Notes: a model not told the origin generated them from the letters alone. A DNA stretch of 64,000 nt from Burkholderiales bacterium (GCA_020853025.1 JADYZP010000028.1:124001-188000), one strand, 5' to 3'; shown: positions 35,675 through 46,334, numbered from the stretch's first letter. Program-made: numbers and translations.

Positions 35675-37399
35675 TCAGGCGGTGCGCGGCTTGCGCTTCT
35701 GCCAGCCGGCTTTGCCGCTGTCTGCGCCGGTGGGAACGGGATCGGGGTCCGGCTCGGCGACGGGCTCTTTCAGGCGCGTGCGGGCCAGTACGCCGGCCTC
35801 CTCGAGGATCGGGTAGGCGATCGAGCAGATGTGCGAGTTGATGCGCTTCAGATCCGAGATGAGGTCGAGATGCAGCGACGACGTCTCGATGCTCTCCAGC
35901 GTATTGTCGGAGAGCCGCGCCAGGTGCGAATTGGCGTAGGCGCGCTCGAGGTCGCGGAAGAGGACCTTTTGCGCGAGTAGCTCCTGCGCACTTTTCAGGT
36001 CGCCGTGCAGGAACACGCTCATGCCCAGGCGCAGGTTGGCGACGAGGCGGGCGTGCAGGTCGCAGACCTCGGCCATACCGGCGTCCGAGAAGCTGCGATG
36101 CTTGGAGATCTTCTTGTCCTCGATGTCGGTCAGCACACGCTCGATGATATCGCCGACCTGCTCCATGTTGATCGTGAAGGAGACGATGTCGGCCCAGCGG
36201 CGTCCCTCGCGCTGGTCGAGCTCCTCGCGCGAGATCTGCGTCAGATAGAGCTTGACCGCCGTGTACAGATCGTCGACGACATCGTCCTGTTTGCGCAGCC
36301 GCGTGGCGAGCGCGCGGTCGTTGGTTTTCAGCACCGTCAACATGCCGGTAAGCATGTCCTCGATGATGTCGCCGATGCGCATCGCCTCACGCGCGGCGTT
36401 GGCGATCGCCAGCGGCGGCGAGTCGAGTGCCGATGGGTCGAGATTGCGCGGCTTCGCCGGATCGTCGGCGGCCGCCTTTGCCGGCAGCAGGCGATCGGCC
36501 ACGCGCGCGATCTGCTCGGTCCAGAAGATGAACAGCAGAGCCAGCGCGACGTTGAAAAAAAAGTGGAACAGCACGACCTCGCGCGCCGGATCGAGCTCGA
36601 GCCCGGCGATCCAGCCGTCGATATGCGGCAGCAGCGGAATGGCGAGCACGCAGCCGATCAGCTTGAACAGGAAGTTGCCGAGCGTCACCCGCCGTGCCTC
36701 GGGCGGCGAACGCAGCGTCGACAGCATGCCGAGGATGCCGCTGCCGAGATTGGCGCCGAGGACCAGCCCGAGCGCGACCGGCAGCGAAATCATCGACAGC
36801 GACGCCAGTGTCGCCATCAGCAGCACCACGGCGAGACTCGAGTAGCACAGGATCGTGAACAGCGCGGCAACCAGCATGTCGAGCAGCACGTCACCGGTCA
36901 GCGAGCTGAAGATCACTTTCACGCCCGCCGCCTGCACGAAGGGCTTGGCTGCGAGCGAGATCCATTGCAGCGCGAAAATGATGAGGCCCAACCCGATCAT
37001 GATCCGCCCGAAGCGGCCGATATTGGTCGATTGCCAGGCCAGAAACAGCGTCACGCCGGAGAAGATCAAAAGCGGTGCGAGCCATGACAGGTCGAAGGAA
37101 AGGATGATCGTGACCAGCGAAGTGCCGACGTCGGCGCCGAGCATCACCGCCAGAGCGGGTGCGGTGCCGATCAGCCCCTGGCCCGCAAAGGCCGCGACGA
37201 TCAGCGCGGTCGCCGTGCTGCTCTGGATGAGTCCGGTGACGCCGAGGCCCGCGACGAAGGCGGCAAAGCGCTGGTTGACGCTCCGGCGCAGCACGCGCCG
37301 AAGGTCGCTGCCGTACAGCCGCAGGATACCGGTGCGGACGATATGCGTTCCCCACACCAGCAGCGACACTCCGGCCAGCAGGTTGAGCAGCGTCTGCAT
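35675..37399 (-). CDS. Na/Pi cotransporter family protein with PhoU-like tail
   Basis: 574 residues. The membrane part (about 1-310) has two PNaS repeats with the signature GLIQSSTATALIVAAF near residue 57 and GANLGSGILGML in the second repeat. The C-terminal cytoplasmic 230 residues are helical and PhoU-like (IEDMLTGMLTVLKTNDRALA and similar). This architecture matches YjbB/NptA proteins, some of which export phosphate when it is in excess. Encoded between phnY and an EamA gene, it could vent Pi released by PhnA. Direction of transport is an inference. Confidence 0.88.
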   Translation of the reverse strand: MQTLLNLLAGVSLLVWGTHIVRTGILRLYGSDLRRVLRRSVNQRFAAFVAGLGVTGLIQSSTATALIVAAFAGQGLIGTAPALAVMLGADVGTSLVTIILSFDLSWLAPLLIFSGVTLFLAWQSTNIGRFGRIMIGLGLIIFALQWISLAAKPFVQAAGVKVIFSSLTGDVLLDMLVAALFTILCYSSLAVVLLMATLASLSMISLPVALGLVLGANLGSGILGMLSTLRSPPEARRVTLGNFLFKLIGCVLAIPLLPHIDGWIAGLELDPAREVVLFHFFFNVALALLFIFWTEQIARVADRLLPAKAAADDPAKPRNLDPSALDSPPLAIANAAREAMRIGDIIEDMLTGMLTVLKTNDRALATRLRKQDDVVDDLYTAVKLYLTQISREELDQREGRRWADIVSFTINMEQVGDIIERVLTDIEDKKISKHRSFSDAGMAEVCDLHARLVANLRLGMSVFLHGDLKSAQELLAQKVLFRDLERAYANSHLARLSDNTLESIETSSLHLDLISDLKRINSHICSIAYPILEEAGVLARTRLKEPVAEPDPDPVPTGADSGKAGWQKRKPRTA

Positions 37400-37412
37400 G
37401 CCTAGTGATCCA

Positions 37413-38873
37413 TCACCACGGCAGCGAGTAGGTCTTGGTATGGGTGAAGTTCTTCATCGCTTCCTGCACGCCTTCCTTGTAGCCGAGGCCGGAATCCTTG
37501 ATGCCGCCGAAGGGCGTCAGCTCGAGTCTGTAGCCTGGAACTTCGCGGACGTTGACGCTGCCGACCTGCAGTTCGGACACGAAGCGCGTGATGTAGTCGA
37601 GACGGTTCGTGCACACCGCAGATGATAGACCGTAGACGGTGGCGTTGGCGATATTGATCGCTTCGTCGATATCGGCAAAGCGGATCACCGGAGACACCGG
37701 CCCGAAGGTTTCGGTCCGGACGACGTTCATTTCCGGCCGCACATCGTCGAGGAGTGTTGGCGAATAGAGCGCGCCGCGGCGCAGGTTTCCCACCAGCAGC
37801 CGGGCACCGTCGGCGACCGCTGCGGCGACCCGCGACTCGCAGTTGACGGCACTCGCCTCGTCGATCACCGTACCCATGTCCAGCAACGGGTCGGTGGGGT
37901 CGCCGTAGCTCCAGGCGCGCGTATTCGCGACCAGCCGCTCGACGAAGGCGTTGGCGACGCGACGGTGGACGAGTATCCGTTTGACCGCCGTGCAGCGCTG
38001 TCCCGAATTCCGGTACGAGCCGGACGCCGCCAGCGCCGCCGCCTCGTCGAGATCGGCGTCCTCCATGACGATGATCGGATCGTTGCCGCCCAGTTCGAGC
38101 ACCTGCCGCTTGTACACGGCCTTGGCCGCGATGTACTTGCCGACGGCCACACCGCCGGTGAAGCTGACCATATCGATGCCGTCGTTGACCAGCATTTCGT
38201 CGGCGATCTCGCGCGGGTCGCCGGTCACCACCGACATCATCTCCGGCGGCAATCCCGCCTCGTAGACGAGATCGGCCAGCAGCAGCGCGGTGAGTGGCGT
38301 CTTCTCGGCGGGCTTCAAGACCATCCGGTTGTTGGTCGCGATCGACGGCGCCATCTTGTGCGCGACCTGGTTCAGCGGATGATTGAAGGGCGTAATCGCG
38401 CTGATCACGCCTTGCAGCGGCTCGTGCAGCGTGTAGACCTTGCGCGACTTGCCGTGCGGCGTCAGGTCGCAGGAAAACACCTGGCCGTCGTCGGTCAGCG
38501 CCGCGTTGGCGGCGAAGTCGAACACGTCGCAGGCACGCCCGATCTCGTAGTTCGTGTCCTTCCGGCACAGTCCCGACTCGGCGGTGATGAGGCCGGCGAT
38601 CGCTTCGGCGCGCGCACGGATCAGAGCCGCCGTGCGTTGCAGAATGGCCGAACGCTCGTAGCGCGTGAGCCTGGCGCGGTAGCCGCGGGCGATCGCGATT
38701 GCGCGACGGACGTCGTCGACGGTGGCCTTCGGCACGGTGCCGACGACGGCGTTGGTATACGGGTTGCGCACTTCGATCAGGCGGTCGCCGCCGACGTGCT
38801 CGCCGGCGATGCGCATTTTCATGTGCAGCGGCTCTCGCTGCTTCACGGCGGCGAGTTCGTTGGGCATATTCAT
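37413..38873 (-). CDS. phnY: Phosphonoacetaldehyde dehydrogenase
   Basis: NAD-dependent aldehyde dehydrogenase that oxidises phosphonoacetaldehyde to phosphonoacetate. 486 residues. The catalytic Cys294 is in NSGQRCTAVKR, the general base Glu260 in LELGGNDP, and Asn164 in TPFNHP. The Arg before the catalytic Cys is what PhnY uses to hold the phosphonate group. Placed 12 bp after phnA and on the same cluster as phnW, it completes the 2-AEP route PhnW-PhnY-PhnA. ATG 38873, with ATG 38867 as alternative. Confidence 0.93.
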   Translation of the reverse strand: MNMPNELAAVKQREPLHMKMRIAGEHVGGDRLIEVRNPYTNAVVGTVPKATVDDVRRAIAIARGYRARLTRYERSAILQRTAALIRARAEAIAGLITAESGLCRKDTNYEIGRACDVFDFAANAALTDDGQVFSCDLTPHGKSRKVYTLHEPLQGVISAITPFNHPLNQVAHKMAPSIATNNRMVLKPAEKTPLTALLLADLVYEAGLPPEMMSVVTGDPREIADEMLVNDGIDMVSFTGGVAVGKYIAAKAVYKRQVLELGGNDPIIVMEDADLDEAAALAASGSYRNSGQRCTAVKRILVHRRVANAFVERLVANTRAWSYGDPTDPLLDMGTVIDEASAVNCESRVAAAVADGARLLVGNLRRGALYSPTLLDDVRPEMNVVRTETFGPVSPVIRFADIDEAINIANATVYGLSSAVCTNRLDYITRFVSELQVGSVNVREVPGYRLELTPFGGIKDSGLGYKEGVQEAMKNFTHTKTYSLPW

Positions 38874-38885
38874 CGCAGATCCTGG

Positions 38886-40136
<1,251 letters not shown>

Positions 40137-40946
40137 CTATCTCGGTGCGCGCGGGCGTGCAACCGCGGATACGGTGCCGGCATTGCGTTCTCGCGTTCGA
40201 TGCATTCGCTCGCGACTGCCCATTGCATGATCGAACAGCGCGCGGCCGGCGGCCGCGACCTCGCCCGCTGCGATCCGGTCCAGGATTTCATGATGTTCGC
40301 GGGCCGAGACGGGCAGCGTTCCGGCCGTCGCCAACGTCGTACGACGGTACAGGTGCAATTCGTTGACCAGCCGCCTATAGGTACGCAGCAGCTTGCCGTT
40401 GCCGGCCAGGGCGACCAGCGTTTCGTGAAACGCGAGATTGGCCCGATGGTAGGCATCGACGTCCGCGCGGGCAACCGCCCGATCCATCTCGTCCACCAGC
40501 GAACGCAGGCCGCGCAGGTCGGAAGTGGAGATCGACTGCGCCACGCGGCGGCCCGCGAATTCGTCGAGGACCGCGCGCAATTCATAGATTTCGTCGGCTT
40601 CCTCGACCACGATCTGGCGCACGAATACACCGCGGTTTTTTTCCAGTCGCACCAGCCCGGATTCCTCGAGGGCACGAAACGCCTCCCTCACCGGTCCGCG
40701 TGACACGCCGAGCAGGTCGGCGATCGATGCCTCGTTGAGCTTGGCTCCCGCCGGCAGGTCGCCGGTCAGAATCATGCGCTCGAGCTCGCGCTGCACCAGC
40801 GCCGGCAGGGAATTGCCCTGCAGCACCGCGATCGTGGCGCCGCCCTGACTCGGGATGGGATCACGCGACACCGGTGACAAGAGTGCCTGCGGTTGCCCGC
40901 GTGTGCGCAGGCCTGCCCCACCCTGACCACCGCCACTTTTCAACAT
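40137..40946 (-). CDS. phnR: FadR-type GntR regulator of phosphonate use (PhnR)
   Basis: A winged-helix domain (about 50-110, ASIADLLGVSRGPVREAFRAL) and an FCD effector domain (about 115-245). The call matches the phosphonate-utilisation regulator found next to phnA/phnY/phnW in Burkholderia. ATG 40946 gives 269 residues; this A is just where the promoter at 40953-40981 predicts the transcript to begin, so translation may be leaderless, or may start further in (GTG 40871). TTG 40991 lies upstream of the -10 and is unlikely. It heads the minus-strand unit and probably also controls divergent phnS. Confidence 0.88.
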   Translation of the reverse strand: MLKSGGGQGGAGLRTRGQPQALLSPVSRDPIPSQGGATIAVLQGNSLPALVQRELERMILTGDLPAGAKLNEASIADLLGVSRGPVREAFRALEESGLVRLEKNRGVFVRQIVVEEADEIYELRAVLDEFAGRRVAQSISTSDLRGLRSLVDEMDRAVARADVDAYHRANLAFHETLVALAGNGKLLRTYRRLVNELHLYRRTTLATAGTLPVSAREHHEILDRIAAGEVAAAGRALFDHAMGSRERMHRTRERNAGTVSAVARPRAPR

Positions 40947-40952
40947 GTTGCG

Positions 40953-40987
40953 ATTAGACGCGCCGCGGTGTAGATTGTCAACAATCT
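40953..40987 (-). promoter_or_regulatory. phnR promoter overlapped by a perfect operator palindrome
   Basis: On the minus strand: TTGACA (40981-40976), 17-bp spacer, TCTAAT (40958-40953), an almost consensus sigma70 promoter. AGATTGT-CA-ACAATCT (40972-40987) is a perfect 7-bp-arm inverted repeat covering the -35. The TTGT-N2-ACAA core is the type of site bound by FCD-family GntR proteins, so PhnR probably represses itself here and perhaps the divergent transporter genes. Confidence 0.65.
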
Positions 40988-41094
40988 GCAATCACCGCTT
41001 CCCTCGTCGCCGGGCGCCGCGCAGAGTCGAGCGACGCGAACCGGGACGATGGCGGGGAGAGGGGAGGGGGGAAGCGGATTCAGGCATCGGGTCG

Positions 41095-41145
41095 TTGCCA
41101 ACAGGCGGGATGGGCGCGTAGCATCGCACCAGCATTCGGCGATGC
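41095..41145 (+). promoter_or_regulatory. Candidate phnS promoter and leader hairpin
   Basis: TTGCCA (41095-41100), 18-bp spacer and TAGCAT (41119-41124) form a possible promoter about 80 bp before phnS. GCATCGC (41121-41127) and GCGATGC (41139-41145) form an inverted repeat over the start point, either an operator or a 5' hairpin. The boxes are only moderately close to consensus. Confidence 0.35.
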
Positions 41146-41202
41146 AAGACCGGATGCCTGGACATGATTGACCAACGGCGGGTCGAACGAGGGGGATTTC
41201 CG

Positions 41203-42234
41203 ATGAAGGTTGCTTTGGGATTGCGCAGTCTGACGGTACTTTCGATGGCCATGCTTCTCATGGCGGGCAATGCGGTCGCGCAAAAGACCGATCTGAACGT
41301 TTACACGGCGCTGGAAACGGATCAGCTCAAGGCCTATACCGAAGGCTTCAACAAGGCCCACCCGAACATCGAGCTCAAGTGGACGCGGGATTCGACCGGC
41401 GTAATCACCTCCAAGCTGCTGGCCGAAAAGGCCAACCCGGTGGCCGATCTGGTGGTCGGCGTGTCGGCATCGAGCCTGGCGGTATTCGCGAACGAGGGCA
41501 TGCTGCAGCCGTACGCGCCCAAGGGATTGGACAAGATCTCCAAGCAGTATCGCGACCCAGCCAATCCGCCGATGTGGGTGGGCATGGATGTCTATGGCGC
41601 CGCGATTTGCTTCAACACCGTCGAGGCGGCCAAACTCAAACTGCCCAAGCCCCAGACCTGGCAGGACCTGACCAAGCCCATCTACAAGGGCCGAATCGTG
41701 ATGCCCAATCCCGCCTCATCGGGGACCGGCTACCTCGACGTGTCCGGCTGGATCCAGATGTGGGGTGATGCCAAGGCATGGAAATTCATGGACGGCCTAC
41801 ACGAGAACATCGCGCAATACACGCATTCGGGTTCGAAGCCGTGCAAGCAGGCGGGCGCGGGAGAGTTCCCGATCGGGGTGTCCTTCGAGTACCGCGCGGT
41901 GACGACCAAGAAATCCGGCGCACCGATCGACATCATCTTCCCGACCGAAGGACTGGGCTGGGACCTCGAGGCTTCGGGGATCATGAAGACCACCAAGAAG
42001 CTCGAAGCGGCGCGCACGCTGATGGACTGGCTCGCAACGAAGGATGCGATGGAACTGTACGCGAAGAATTTTGCGGTGGTTGCCATGCCCGGTATTGCCA
42101 AGCCGCTGGATTTCGTACCCGCCGATTACGAGAAGCGGCTGGCCAAGATCGATTTCGCCTGGTCCGCGAAGAACCGCGACAAGATCCTCGCAGAATGGAC
42201 CAAGCGGTTCGACTCCAAGTCCGAAAAAAAATAG
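41203..42234 (+). CDS. phnS: 2-Aminoethylphosphonate ABC transporter substrate-binding protein
   Basis: Periplasmic binding protein of the iron/polyamine/phosphonate class, 343 residues. The signal peptide ends near MAGNAVAQ (cleavage before QKTDLNVYTA). The fold is bacterial extracellular solute-binding type, with LNVYTALETDQLKAYTEGF at the start and PNPASSGTGYLDVSGWIQ around the ligand site. GGGGGA lies upstream of ATG 41203. The following phnT, phnU and phnW make 2-AEP the expected ligand. A GC-rich hairpin separates it from phnT, as often seen behind binding-protein genes. Confidence 0.9.
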   Translation: MKVALGLRSLTVLSMAMLLMAGNAVAQKTDLNVYTALETDQLKAYTEGFNKAHPNIELKWTRDSTGVITSKLLAEKANPVADLVVGVSASSLAVFANEGMLQPYAPKGLDKISKQYRDPANPPMWVGMDVYGAAICFNTVEAAKLKLPKPQTWQDLTKPIYKGRIVMPNPASSGTGYLDVSGWIQMWGDAKAWKFMDGLHENIAQYTHSGSKPCKQAGAGEFPIGVSFEYRAVTTKKSGAPIDIIFPTEGLGWDLEASGIMKTTKKLEAARTLMDWLATKDAMELYAKNFAVVAMPGIAKPLDFVPADYEKRLAKIDFAWSAKNRDKILAEWTKRFDSKSEKK

Positions 42235-42248
42235 CGATGTCCATCCTT

Positions 42249-42278
42249 CGCGCCCCGCCCACGTCGGTGCGGGGCGCG
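42249..42278 (+). terminator. GC-rich hairpin between phnS and phnT
   Basis: A 10-bp perfect stem (CGCGCCCCGC pairing with GCGGGGCGCG) around a 10-base loop, 14 bp past the phnS stop. There is no T-run. Such structures commonly protect the upstream binding-protein mRNA and reduce read-through to the ATPase gene. Confidence 0.55.
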
Positions 42279-42298
42279 TGTCTTTGCACTGCCGGCCC

Positions 42299-43390
42299 GT
42301 GAACGTAAGCCACTCGTCGCCCACCGAGCAAACGTTCCTGCACGTCGCGGGAATCACCAAGCGCTTCGGAAAGTTCGAGGCGCTGCGGGAAATCGATCTC
42401 GACGTCGGGCGCGGCGAACTGGTGGTGTTTCTGGGTCCCTCCGGCTGCGGCAAGACCACGCTGCTGCGCATCATCGCCGGACTCGAGACGCAAGATGCCG
42501 GCACCATCGTGCAGGACGGTCGCGACGTGTCCCGGCTGCCGGCGATCAAGCGGGACTACGGCATCGTGTTCCAGTCGTACGCGCTGTTTCCGAACCTGAC
42601 CATCCACGACAACGTGGCCTACGGCCTGGTCAATCGCCGGCAGGGCCGGAAGCTGATCGAGTCTCGTGTGCGCGAGCTGTTGATGCTGGTGGGGTTGCCC
42701 GATTCGGGCGCCAAGTATCCGGGCCAGATGTCGGGCGGCCAGCAGCAGCGAATCGCGCTGGCGCGCGCGCTGGCCACCTCGCCCGGGTTGCTGCTGCTCG
42801 ATGAACCGCTTTCGGCGCTGGATGCGATCGAGCGGGTCCGCCTGCGGGGCGAAATCCGCGCGCTGCAGCAGCGGCTGGCGGTCACCACCGTCATGGTGAC
42901 GCACGACCAGGAAGAAGCCCTTTCGATGGCAGACCGGATCGTGGTCATGAATGCCGGGCGCATCGAGCAGGTCGGGACGCCGCGCGAGATCTACAGTGCG
43001 CCGGGGACGCCGTTCGTCGCGGATTTCGTCGGCAAGATCAACATGCTGACCGCAATCGCGGAAAGCGGCGGCCGCTGCCGGGTCGGGTCGCTGTCGCTGG
43101 CCATCGCCAAGTCCGGGTTGGTGCCGGGCACCGCAATCAGGCTTTATCTGCGCCCCGAAGAAATCGGCATTCATGCCAATGGTGCGGCGCCGGCCGGCGC
43201 GTTGCCGGCCCGGATTGCCAAGGTGGAATTCCTCGGCGCCTTTTGCCTGGTCGGACTGGAGCTGGCCGGCGATGACGTGCCCGTGCTGGTCGCCAACGTA
43301 CCCCGACAGGTCGTCGACGGCGCGGGGCTGGCATCCGGCCTGAACGTGCGCATCAGCCTTCCGCCCGAGGCGATGCGCGTGCTCGGCTGA
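42299..43390 (+). CDS. phnT: 2-Aminoethylphosphonate ABC transporter ATP-binding protein
   Basis: 363 residues from GTG 42299. Walker A is GPSGCGKTT, the Q-loop is in FQSYALFPNLTI, the signature is MSGGQQQRIALARAL, Walker B is LLLLDEPLSALD, and the switch His is in VTHDQEEALSMADR. A C-terminal TOBE-type regulatory domain is at about 240-360. Two upstream in-frame starts are possible but would run into the hairpin. It pairs with the fused permease PhnU. Confidence 0.92.
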   Translation: MNVSHSSPTEQTFLHVAGITKRFGKFEALREIDLDVGRGELVVFLGPSGCGKTTLLRIIAGLETQDAGTIVQDGRDVSRLPAIKRDYGIVFQSYALFPNLTIHDNVAYGLVNRRQGRKLIESRVRELLMLVGLPDSGAKYPGQMSGGQQQRIALARALATSPGLLLLDEPLSALDAIERVRLRGEIRALQQRLAVTTVMVTHDQEEALSMADRIVVMNAGRIEQVGTPREIYSAPGTPFVADFVGKINMLTAIAESGGRCRVGSLSLAIAKSGLVPGTAIRLYLRPEEIGIHANGAAPAGALPARIAKVEFLGAFCLVGLELAGDDVPVLVANVPRQVVDGAGLASGLNVRISLPPEAMRVLG

Positions 43391-43409
43391 AGGCGCGGAC
43401 CCAAGTCCG

Positions 43410-45134
43410 ATGCCCACATCCGCCAGCACGCTGCCTGCGGTGCCGATGCCGGCGCGCCTGACGCTGCGCGCGCACTGGCAGGATCGGCTGGCGCAGGGGT
43501 TGCTGCTGGCCAGCTGCGTAGCACTTGCGCTGTTCCTGCTGGCGCCGCTGGCGATGATCCTGATCAAGAGTGTGCAGGACAAGGATGGCGTGTTCGTCGG
43601 TCTGCAGCAGTTTCGCGAGTATTTAGCCACGCCTGCGCTCAAGGAGTCGATCTGGAACACGCTCTGGGTATCCACCTCCGTCACGCTGATCGTGGTGCCG
43701 CTGGCGTTCGTCTACGCCTATGCGCTGACCCGCTCCTGCATGCGCGGCAAGGGCGCGTTGCGCGTCATCGCGTTGACCCCCATCCTGGCGCCATCGCTGT
43801 TGTCGGCCATTTCGTTCATCCAGTGGTTCGGCACGCAGGGACTGCTCAAGTTCATGCTGGGCGGCGCGTCGATCTACGGCCCGATCGGCATCATCATGAG
43901 CGCGGTCTACGCGACCTTCCCGCATGCGCTGATGATCGTCCTGACCGCGCTGCTCCTGTCCGACGGACGCCTGTACGAAGTCGCCGAATCGCTGCGGACG
44001 CCGACCTGGCGCAAGTTCTTCACCATCACGCTGCCCGGTGCCAAGTACGGCCTGGTCAGTGCCGCGATGGTCGTGTTTTCCTACACCGTCAGCGACTTCG
44101 GCATTCCCAAGGTGATCGGCGGGAACTTCAACATCCTGGCGATCGATATCTTCAAGCAGGTCATCGGCCAGCAGAACTTCAACAAGGGAGCGGTGGTCGG
44201 GTTGATCCTGCTGCTGCCGGTGCTGCTGGCGTTCATCGTCGACTGGAGCATGCAGGGGCGCCTGCACGCACAGTTCTCGGCGCGCGCGGTTCCCTATGTG
44301 CCGAAGCGCTCGCCCTGGTTCGACACCTCGATGTTCGCTTACTGCTGCATCGTCTCGCTGCTGCTGCTGCTCGTTCTCGGCATGGCGATCTACACGTCGT
44401 TCATCAAGCTGTGGCCCTACGACAAATCTTTCAGCCTGCGGCACTACACCTACGGCCTCATCGACGCAGGCGTCATCTCGTCGTTCTTCAACAGCCTCGA
44501 GATGGCGCTGTACGTCGCGCTCTTCGGCACGATATTCATCTTCGGCGTCGCCTACCTGCTCGAGAAGACGCGCGGCATGCCGCTCGCCAAGTCGGCGTTG
44601 CGCCTGTTGGCGGCGATGCCGATGGCGGTTCCCGGAATGGTGCTCGGATTGGGCTATATCCTGTTCTTCAATCACCCGGACAACCCGCTCAACGGGATGT
44701 ACCACACGATGACCATCCTGGTGCTGGCGACCATCGTGCACTACTACACGTCGAGCCACCTGACTGCGGTGACCGCGCTGAAGGCGCTCGACAACGAGTT
44801 CGAAGCCGTCTCCGCATCGCTCAAGGTGCCGTTCTACAAGACCTTCTTCCGGGTCACGGTGCCGGTGTGCCTGCCGGCGATCCTCGACATCGGCCGTTAC
44901 CTGTTTGTCAACGCGATGGTGACGATTTCGGCGGTCGTATTCCTGTATTCGCCGACGACGCAGTTGGCCGCGGTCGCCATCCTCAACATGGACGAGGCGG
45001 GAGAGGTCGGCGCCGCTGCGGCCATGGCCACGCTGATCGTCGTGTCGTCGACGCTGGTATGCGTCGCCTATGCACTGCTGACGCGATTCCTGCTGACCCG
45101 CACGCAGCAATGGCGGGTCGCGCATGCTTCCTGA
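43410..45134 (+). CDS. phnU: 2-Aminoethylphosphonate ABC transporter permease (two-domain)
   Basis: 574 residues with two inner-membrane permease domains in one chain (about 60-280 and 355-565), roughly twelve helices. The coupling loops include EVAESLRTPTWRKFFTITLPGA in the first half and EAVSASLKVPFYKTFFRVTVPV in the second, both of EAA type. A single gene thus supplies both permease halves, so the importer is PhnS-PhnT(2)-PhnU. It starts 19 bp after phnT and ends 54 bp before phnW. Confidence 0.92.
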   Translation: MPTSASTLPAVPMPARLTLRAHWQDRLAQGLLLASCVALALFLLAPLAMILIKSVQDKDGVFVGLQQFREYLATPALKESIWNTLWVSTSVTLIVVPLAFVYAYALTRSCMRGKGALRVIALTPILAPSLLSAISFIQWFGTQGLLKFMLGGASIYGPIGIIMSAVYATFPHALMIVLTALLLSDGRLYEVAESLRTPTWRKFFTITLPGAKYGLVSAAMVVFSYTVSDFGIPKVIGGNFNILAIDIFKQVIGQQNFNKGAVVGLILLLPVLLAFIVDWSMQGRLHAQFSARAVPYVPKRSPWFDTSMFAYCCIVSLLLLLVLGMAIYTSFIKLWPYDKSFSLRHYTYGLIDAGVISSFFNSLEMALYVALFGTIFIFGVAYLLEKTRGMPLAKSALRLLAAMPMAVPGMVLGLGYILFFNHPDNPLNGMYHTMTILVLATIVHYYTSSHLTAVTALKALDNEFEAVSASLKVPFYKTFFRVTVPVCLPAILDIGRYLFVNAMVTISAVVFLYSPTTQLAAVAILNMDEAGEVGAAAAMATLIVVSSTLVCVAYALLTRFLLTRTQQWRVAHAS

Positions 45135-45188
45135 AGTGCGTCCTCCGCGAACTTCCGATAACTTCCGTCGTACACGAGGAATCATGCA

Positions 45189-46334
45189 ATGAGCAATCAT
45201 GACCGCGACCCGATCCTGCTCACGCCGGGCCCGCTGACCACGTCGCTTGCCACCAAGGCAGCCATGCTGCGCGACTGGGGTTCGTGGGACGCCTCGTTCA
45301 ACGGCGTCACCGCGCAGGTGCGCGCCAAGCTGGCCGCGATCATTCATTCACAGGATTCGCACGTCTGCGTGCCGATGCAGGGCAGCGGCACGTTCTCGGT
45401 CGAGGCCGCGGTGAATACGCTGGTCCCGCGCGACGGCCATCTGCTGGTGCTGATCAACGGCGCCTACGGCAAGCGCCTCGCCCGGCTGACCGCGATGATG
45501 GGCCGCCGGTCGACGACGTTCGAGACCGCCGACGACGTGCCCACCACGGCCGCCGACGTCGATGGCCTGCTGGCCAAGGACCCGTCGATCACGCACGTGG
45601 GACTCATTCACTGCGAGACGTCGACCGGCATCGAGAATCCGCTGCGCGAAATCGCGGAGGTCGTCGCCGGCCATGGAAAGAGCCTCATCGTCGATGCGAT
45701 GAGCTCGTTCGGCGCGCTGCCGATCGACGCGCGGACCACGCCCTTCGACGCGCTCGTGGCCGCGTCCGGCAAGTGCGTGGAAGGGCCGCCGGGCATGGGA
45801 GTCGTGTTCGTGCGCAAAAGCACGCTCGAACGCTGCGGCGGCAATTCGACGTCGCTGGCGCTCGACCTGCACGACCAGTGGACGTACATGGAGAAGACGA
45901 CGCAATGGCGATTCACCCCGCCCACGCATATCGTGGTCGCGTTGAACGCGGCGCTCGACCAACACGCGTCCGAAGGTGGCCAGCCGGCGCGCCTCGCCCG
46001 TTACCGGGCGAACTTCGAGATGCTGATGTCGGGCCTGCGCGAGCTCGGACTGCGCCCGTTCCTGCCCCCCGCTATCCAGGCGCCGATCATCGTCACCGTG
46101 CATGCGCCGGCCGACCCGAAGTATTTGTTCGCGGAGTTCTACGACCGGGTCCGCGCCAAGGGGTTCGTGCTCTACCCGGGCAAGCTCACGCAGGTCGAGA
46201 CTTTTCGCGTCGGTTGCATCGGCGCCATCGGACCCGGCGAGATGCGCCATGCCGTCAACGCCATGCGCGATGCGCTGGCCGAGATGGGGGTCCGCGATGT
46301 CACCCCGGCCGGCGCCGCTCGTGCGGCCGCCTAG
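45189..46334 (+). CDS. phnW: 2-Aminoethylphosphonate-pyruvate transaminase
   Basis: PLP enzyme converting 2-AEP and pyruvate into phosphonoacetaldehyde and alanine. 381 residues. Lys195 in [12 protein letters not shown] is the Schiff-base lysine, Asp169 in [11 protein letters not shown] contacts the PLP ring, and the N-terminal [10 protein letters not shown] and C-terminal [10 protein letters not shown] blocks are typical of PhnW. Its stop shares the palindromic CTAG with the convergent Nudix gene. The product feeds PhnY, then PhnA. Confidence 0.96.
   Translation: MSNHDRDPILLTPGPLTTSLATKAAMLRDWGSWDASFNGVTAQVRAKLAAIIHSQDSHVCVPMQGSGTFSVEAAVNTLVPRDGHLLVLINGAYGKRLARLTAMMGRRSTTFETADDVPTTAADVDGLLAKDPSITHVGLIHCETSTGIENPLREIAEVVAGHGKSLIVDAMSSFGALPIDARTTPFDALVAASGKCVEGPPGMGVVFVRKSTLERCGGNSTSLALDLHDQWTYMEKTTQWRFTPPTHIVVALNAALDQHASEGGQPARLARYRANFEMLMSGLRELGLRPFLPPAIQAPIIVTVHAPADPKYLFAEFYDRVRAKGFVLYPGKLTQVETFRVGCIGAIGPGEMRHAVNAMRDALAEMGVRDVTPAGAARAAA

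Noticed and set aside
32842-35841. A 999-codon open frame on the plus strand
   Set aside because: Antisense to the flavoprotein and EamA genes; low-complexity Arg/Asp/His composition, no signal or domain.
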